Positions 52,980 through 64,000 of a stretch of DNA of 64,000 bases are shown here, in pieces. The number at the start of each line of letters is the position of its first letter. Position 1 is the first letter of the stretch. The DNA lies in the NCBI RefSeq assembly GCF_036324505.1, contig NC_086351.1:5078001-5142000 (forward strand). The letters are read 5' to 3'. Origin of the DNA: Eleginops maclovinus (Eukaryota; Chordata; Actinopteri; Perciformes; Eleginopidae). The notes beneath the pieces were generated by a model. The model did no database searches. It saw nothing but the letters and a program-made list of their open reading frames with translations, and was not told the DNA's origin. The translations under genes and the position numbers were made by a program.

Positions 52980-53190
52980 CAGTGGCTCAGTAAGTAGGGG
53001 CGTGGACTGGGAATCGTAGGGTCGCCAGTTCAAGTCCCCAAACAGACATAAAATATGGAAAGTGGACTGCTACTTGGAGAGGTCCCAGTTCACCTCCTAG
53101 GCCCTGCTGTGGTGCCCCTTGAGCAAGGCACCGGACACCGTAGCTGCCCACTGTCTCCTAGTACTAGGATGTTTCTATTCCTAACGGCAG
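52980..53190 (+). mobile_element. tRNA-derived SINE
   Basis: The head carries an A-box-like GTGGCTCAGTAAGTAGGGGC and a B-box-like CCAGTTCAAGTCCCC. The body has GTGCCCCTTGAGCAAGGCAC and a CTAGTACTAGGATG block. It is the same family as the copy at 19032-19283 but lacks the LINE-like tail, so it is 3'-truncated or diverged there. It lies just beyond the ctps1 stop codon and may be inside that gene's 3' UTR. Confidence 0.85.
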
Positions 53191-53605
53191 CAACATATAC
53201 TATCCATCTCTACATTTTCCCTCAAGGTTTATGATTGTTAAAGTTGCAAAAATTGAACAAACTGTAAACTGTCAAGCTGATGCTTTACCGTCGAGGTTAT
53301 TTTCTTTCCTTCTTACAAATATATTTGTACAGGTATTTAAAAAATGTGTTTCCTTTCAGTTCCCTTTAAACCCTTCACCCTGGCTTCTGCTTATTACAGC
53401 AACTCTAAAAACCTACAGAGTAGACGGCAACACATCCCTTTACCTTTATACACATCCAATATAAGCTTAATATAAGTGTATAGATTATTATACAACATAT
53501 CGGTCCGATCAGGAGGTATACATGGTTTGCCTCATCAGTGAACAGCAGACCAGCGTTTTCTCTGCTTGAGTGACACAAGAACACAGAGCTTCACATGCTT
53601 GGTTC
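53191..53605. other. 3' flank or 3' UTR of ctps1
   Basis: No further gene. I see no canonical minus-strand AATAAA close to the stop codon, so the poly(A) site of ctps1 may lie further left or use a variant signal. Confidence 0.4.
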
Positions 53606-59955
<6,350 letters not shown>

Positions 59956-60591
59956 GGTGGTTTGTGAAGACTAAAAACAAAAGATAAAAGCTTTACATGA
60001 CGCTTAAAAAGGACACGTGTCCAACCTGTTCTACCACATGTGTGTGAGCTGAGGACCTGATGCAATACAGACAACACGAGTACATGTGAACTAAAATGGA
60101 ATACTTGTATTTAAAAGTTTCCATCGGTTTCATGAACAGGTATAATGATCATACAACTTCCCTTTTATATATGAAAAGTATTTCACATAAACATTTGATA
60201 AAATATGTCAGTTTTCCTTGGAGCATTCCTGTGTTCTCAAACATTACACAAATTGAAATCAGTATAAGAAATCATTGATAACAATCGAGATAACTCTGGT
60301 GATGGGTCCCATTATTGATTCATGAAACTCAGAGGGGGTGTTCCAGTTTAACTGGATTCCGGTTTAACTGGTGGCGTTTGTTTACCTTTTCCGCCAGATG
60401 TTGTGGTTGCCCGGTTCGTCATTTTCACGTAGCTTGTGTGTCTGAAGTGTGACTAGACAGAGAAAACCCAGGCGAAAAAACGTTAACATCACCAGTTCAT
60501 GTAAAATGCACATGTCGAGAAAACCACAGACAACACAAAATATGCTGGCCAAAAAATAAAAATGAAAATAAACAATATTCATACTGTAGCG

Positions 60592-60664
60592 ACAGGATTC
60601 AAACCCGTACATTTGGGCAATATCAACCATGAATGTTACTCATTGCGCCACCAACCGGCTCAAA
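60592..60664 (-). repeat. tRNA-like module in the left inverted arm
   Basis: On the minus strand it reads AGCCGGTTGGTGGCGCAATG (D-arm/A-box-like), then a variable middle and ACGGGTTTGAATCCTGTCGC, in which GGTTTGAATCC is one base from the consensus B box. It resembles a degenerate tRNA gene or SINE head. No convincing acceptor stem closes, so I do not call a functional tRNA. Confidence 0.6.
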
Positions 60665-60954
60665 CAACGCCCTGCTTGAACCATGTAAGTGTTGTCAGTT
60701 CTTGTCAGCTGTTTACAATCACCGTTTAACATGGATGAAATAAACCCCCACCCATGTTAACTGGTGATAGTCACAATATGACACAGGCAGACGCTGACAA
60801 CGCAAGCCTCAAAAACGAATGCAAAAGCCATGTGTTACGGACAAAACACAAGCATGGCCACCTCAAAGGATATTGCTTTGGTTTTTATTGCCTAAAAAGT
60901 GCATATAGTGACCATTATAAAACACATATCAAACGCTATGAAAACAGCCGCTGT

Positions 60955-61024
60955 GAGATACGAACCCAGTCATGCTTTCAAAAGGTATTAATCCACTGCC
61001 TTACCGCTAATGGCCTGAGCTACC
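60955..61024 (-). repeat. Second tRNA-like module at the arm/loop junction
   Basis: Minus strand: GGTAGCTCAGGCCATTAGCG (A-box-like, as in tRNA heads), GGTAAGGCAGTGG, and ACTGGGTTCGTATCTC, a B-box-like sequence with mismatches. Only its 3' part is repeated in the right arm (near 61800-61825), so the inverted repeat ends inside this module. Confidence 0.55.
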
Positions 61025-61156
61025 GTTCAGACGTTCAAAGAACCAGGTGAATATTCTTTATTGACTATTTACTTGTAACGGCTCCCAACACTTTGGAAAA
61101 AACAGTAACAATGACATTGATCACTGGATGAAGCCAGTTAGCAAATTAGGTGGCGA

Positions 61157-61195
61157 TGGGTGGATAGATGGATGGATGGATGGATAGATAGACAG
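61157..61195. repeat. (GATG/GATA)n microsatellite
   Basis: GGTGGATAGATGGATGGATG continues into GATAGATAGACAGAGACAG, a tetranucleotide array inside the loop of the fold-back element. Confidence 0.9.
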
Positions 61196-62101
61196 AGACA
61201 GAGCTGTTTGGACGGGCCATTTATAATCGTCAGCATGGATGGAAAAAGTGCTGACATAATGTCAAAGAAGGGCAAGACCTTCCATAAAGTATATAGACCA
61301 ACTCGGCCATAGAGCCAACACCACGTTTGCCGCACAAGTGGCAAACTGGTTCCCCATCCGCAATTACTGACCCATCCTCACCTCAGTCCTCATCCCCACC
61401 TCAGTCCGGCCCTACATTTCCACAAGCACAAGAAATACAAGCAGACACTCTGGAAACTTGTAAGTATGGACTTTTTTTGTCGATTGTTGATGAAACTGGT
61501 GGCTGATGAGCAGGGGATCAGCCATCTGCGAATGGACATAGCCCAACAGCTCATCAAGGAAACGGGTTGGTTTCTACTTTGTTTTCAGTTGTTATGCAAG
61601 TGCTATTTATTTCAGCCAATAACATGGCTATCTGTAATCAGCAGATGATTTGTCGGAGCTATGTCGGGTGTGTGGCGAACATGACACCCATGACCAATGG
61701 GTAAGACAAGTTTGGAGCACTTGAAGTTGATTATTGTAATGTTTTACAACTGTCCTAAAGCATATCTTAGAATATTGGAATATTACCTTTTGAAAGCATG
61801 ACTGGGTTCGTATCTCAGTGGCTATTTTCATAGCGTTTGATATGTGCTTTGTAATGGTCACTATATCCCCTTTTTAGGAAAAAAAAACCAAAGCAATATC
61901 CTTTGAGGTGGCCATGTTTGTGTTTTGTCCGTAACACATGGCTTTTGCATTCGTTTTTGAGGCTTGCATTGGCAGCGTCTGCCTGTGTCATATTGTGACT
62001 ATAGTCAGTTAACATGGGTGGGGGTTATTTCATCCATGTTAAACGGTGATTGTAAACAGCTGACAAGAACTGACAACACTCACATGGTTCAAGCAGGGCG
62101 T

Positions 62102-62183
62102 TGTTTGCGGTCGGGCGTAATGAGTAACATTCATGGTTGATATATATATTACCCAAATGTACGGGTTCGAATCCTGTCGCTCG
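62102..62183 (+). repeat. tRNA-like module in the right inverted arm
   Basis: The mirror copy of the left-arm module, in the opposite orientation, with a perfect B box GGTTCGAATCC at 62164-62174. The A-box half (GGTCGGGCGTAATGAG) is more diverged, and a short TA expansion lies in the middle. Confidence 0.6.
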
Positions 62184-63051
62184 AGCATGAATATTGTTTA
62201 TTTTCATTTTATTTTTGGCCAGCATATTTGTGTTGTTGTCTGTAGGTGACCTCCACATGCACATTTACATGAAGTGATGCTTACGTTTTTTCGCCGAGGT
62301 GTTTAAAAAAAAAATTGTCTGGTCACACTTCAGACACACAAGTAAGGTGAAAATGACTAACCTGGCAACCACATATGATTCGGCCCGTATAGCGTCATAT
62401 GACGCTCAAGGAGTCGAAAACGTAAACAAACTCAACCAGTTGAACCGGAATTCAGTTAAACTGGAACAGGGGGACTACACGTGTTTACATTTGCATCCCT
62501 CAATGACACACAACTCATGGTGACGTTACACTAGTCAATCCAAAGAAAGCGCGTTTGAAAAGCAGATACTGTCTAACAATTAAAGACAAGTTTAGCAGTA
62601 TTAAACCATATGAGCTGAAAAGAAATGGCGGGAAATACCAGTAGCACGATTAACAAGCAGCTATGAAGGAGGAGGCTCCTGTGAGCATTCTTACAGTCCA
62701 ACAAACTTGTTGACATCATGAGACCAAGTATTAACAGTCAGTAAAACATACAATACATATATTTATAGAAAGATATGCTTTATGCAAGATTGATTGTTTC
62801 ACTAACGACAGCAAGAACCCCTTCTTTGCACAACCAGTTTTGCAGGCTGAATGTTATACATATGCTACACAGAGGTACATGTATATCAACCTGTACAGAA
62901 TACAGCTAACATGCTACAGTTAAGCTAGCTAGCAGTTATGTTAGCAAGCTAATTGTCAAGATTGTAGACAACAACGAGTGACCTGTTAGCATGTTAACCT
63001 GTTTACTGACTCACTAGCAAACCATGTCTTAAAAAACCCACACAAACTTAC

Positions 63052-63150
63052 CAAACGACTTGAGAGAAAGACGATAGCGTTTGGTTTCAGTAACTGACTG
63101 CTGAAAGCTACTAAATCTATTTCTGTTTACGAAGAATCAGTCTCCACTTT
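63052..63150 (-). other. ctps1: Non-coding first exon of ctps1
   Basis: A strong minus-strand donor, CGTTTG followed by GTAAGTTTG, at 63051 fits an untranslated first exon spliced to the acceptor at about 59971. The 5' end is approximate, placed from the distance to the CCAAT/GC-box pair. Confidence 0.55.
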
Positions 63151-63280
63151 CCTTGCTGCAGTGAAAACACGTGTAGCTGACAGACAGATCTACTTGTCCC
63201 ATTGCAAGTTATTTCCTTCCGTATTTGTGCTAAGTCATTAGTTGTTTGTCCTCTTTGCAGCCTCTCAGGCAAGCCTTAGT

Positions 63281-63309
63281 GTCCCGCCCCCACAGGATCA
63301 ACCAATCAG
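63281..63309 (-). promoter_or_regulatory. ctps1: GC box and CCAAT box of the ctps1 promoter
   Basis: CCCGCCCCCA (63283-63292; GGGGGCGGG on the minus strand, an Sp1-type site) stands next to ACCAATCA (CCAAT at 63302-63306). They lie about 150 bp upstream of the presumed first exon, typical for a TATA-less housekeeping promoter. Confidence 0.55.
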
Positions 63310-64000
63310 GTGCATGCATTCAGAGTAAGGTTACTGAGAGACTGAACTCTGGGCAGAACTTGACCCAATACGACATAATGTCTTCACCGTATGACGTCGT
63401 TAGTATTGGAGTGGATAAAGTGATTCAAGGTCAAAGCAAGTGCAAATTAATGTTATAATATGGACACTTTTATCATGTATTTTCCCACTACCTTTACCTC
63501 ATATCTGATTCTCTACTGCATATATATCTATGTGCAAGCCCACCTAGTATCTCTGCCACCGTTGTACTGTTTATTAATATATTGTTATGTCCCTTACTGG
63601 TCACCTGATTGTGGCATTGCAAAGGCCAACATTGTACCTGTTTTTAGATTTGCAGCCTACCTAACTTTCATCATATTGTTATTAAAACTGACATGTGCAC
63701 TCTTTATATTGCAACTGCTTTACCTCCTTTCCCCTCAGATAGGAATAAGTACACTTTTATTTTGGGACATATCATTTGATATCGTCCAGTTATTTTATTT
63801 TTTATTCATTTCTAAATTTTACACCTTCAAAATATTAAGATTATTTTTATAATTTTGTTCTGTCATTTGCTATTTTTCCGTTTGTTCTTTCAAGCATTGG
63901 TTTCACCACCAGATGGCGTGGTAGTTCTATGCTGGATTATTCAGCACACATCTAGGCTAAATTAAGCTTTTAACATGGTTTTTCACACATATTGAGCCCA
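63310..64000. other. 5' flank of ctps1, no gene seen
   Basis: AT-rich DNA to the window end. A frame of 130 codons at 63460-63852 (plus) reads as Leu/Phe/Tyr/Ile-rich, as expected of T-rich sequence, and has no known domain or initiation context. The last 100 bases hold nothing recognisable. Confidence 0.5.

Larger units (their letters stand above)
60339..62468. mobile_element. Fold-back element with about 0.65-kb inverted arms
   Basis: The left arm (60339 to about 60990) and right arm (about 61782 to 62468) are inverted copies of each other with only scattered differences. Matching phrases include TGTTCCAGTTTAACT at the tips, CAGCTGTTTACAATCACCG, AACATGGATGAAATAA and CACAATATGACACAGGCAG. 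Both tips are directly flanked on the plus strand by GGGGG (60334-60338 and 62469-62473), a possible 5-bp target duplication. The loop of about 0.8 kb contains a GATG/GATA microsatellite (61157-61195) and short unrelated frames, with no transposase domain that I recognise. Each arm contains a tRNA-like block. This is a non-autonomous DNA element of unassigned superfamily. Confidence 0.88.
59956..63051. other. ctps1: ctps1 intron 1 and start-codon exon 5' UTR
   Basis: The start-codon exon begins at about 59970, after a TTTTTAG acceptor, leaving about 15 bases of 5' UTR in it. The intron runs from there to the donor at 63051, about 3.08 kb, and two thirds of it is the long-inverted-repeat element at 60339-62468. 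62474-63050 has GCTAAC/GCTAGC words and no gene. Confidence 0.7.

Noticed and set aside
61300..61600. Ser/Pro/Gln-rich frame in the loop of the fold-back element ending at a GTAAGT, as a captured host exon
   Set aside because: Only a short frame with stops and shifts on both sides and no recognised family. Not enough to claim gene capture.
60754..62015. Two nearly identical protein-like frames in opposite orientation (60754-61050 plus, 61815-62015 minus)
   Set aside because: They are the two inverted arms of one repeat element. The reading frames have no known domain, so I treat the similarity as DNA repeat, not as a gene family.
62102..62183. A possible functional tRNA gene
   Set aside because: The B box is perfect but the A-box half is diverged and no acceptor stem closes.
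63460..63852. A 130-codon hydrophobic frame near the window end resembling a membrane protein
   Set aside because: The hydrophobicity follows from T-rich composition (Phe, Leu, Ile, Tyr codons). No family resemblance or gene signals.

Overview
This is a window of vertebrate nuclear DNA, almost certainly from a ray-finned (teleost) fish. Genes are split into many short exons with GT..AG introns. Long (CA/TG)n microsatellites are abundant. Fish-typical repeats are scattered through it: Tc1-like transposons with long inverted ends, tRNA-derived SINEs, an L2/CR1-type LINE tail and a hAT element. The proteins read out are full-length vertebrate orthologues. There is no prokaryotic gene organisation, so most open frames in the window are chance.

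Layout. (1) Positions 1 to about 28.4 kb hold no recognisable coding exon except a signal-peptide first exon on the minus strand at its right edge (28368-28440), with a GC-box/CCAAT/AT-rich promoter just upstream. The stretch to its left looks like part of one very large first intron, with microsatellites, purine/pyrimidine tracts, a decayed Tc1-like transposon (10893-12469), an older Tc1 remnant and a SINE. (2) 32.7-41.2 kb, minus strand: a complete seven-exon gene for a 297-residue type I membrane protein with two Ig domains. It has a TATA box and, further upstream, an interferon-response-like site. (3) 42.6-45.75 kb, plus strand: taf12, encoding a histone-fold subunit of TFIID/SAGA. (4) 45.8-47.5 kb: a 5'-truncated LINE with a hAT element nested in its 3' part. 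(5) 49.3-50.8 kb, minus: rab42, a two-exon Rab GTPase gene. (6) 53.6-63.1 kb, minus: ctps1, with 17 coding exons reconstructing a 592-residue CTP synthase, plus one non-coding first exon and a CCAAT/GC-box promoter near 63.3 kb.

The genes do not form a pathway. TAF12 works in transcription initiation, RAB42 in membrane traffic, CTPS1 in pyrimidine nucleotide synthesis, and the Ig protein at the cell surface. Human TAF12 and RAB42 are also neighbours on chromosome 1p, which also carries CTPS1, so the right half is a conserved syntenic block.

I did not find a convincing previously undescribed system. The most unusual structure is a 2.1-kb element in ctps1 intron 1 (60339-62468). Its inverted arms are about 650-690 bp long, each carries a tRNA-like module, and the element is flanked by short GGGGG direct repeats. 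I cannot assign it to a superfamily. Second-tier observations are the IRF/ISRE-like site upstream of the Ig receptor gene, the nested LINE/hAT insertion starting about 60 bp after the taf12 poly(A) signal, a three-codon upstream ORF in taf12, and a Gln in the RAB42 guanine-specificity motif.
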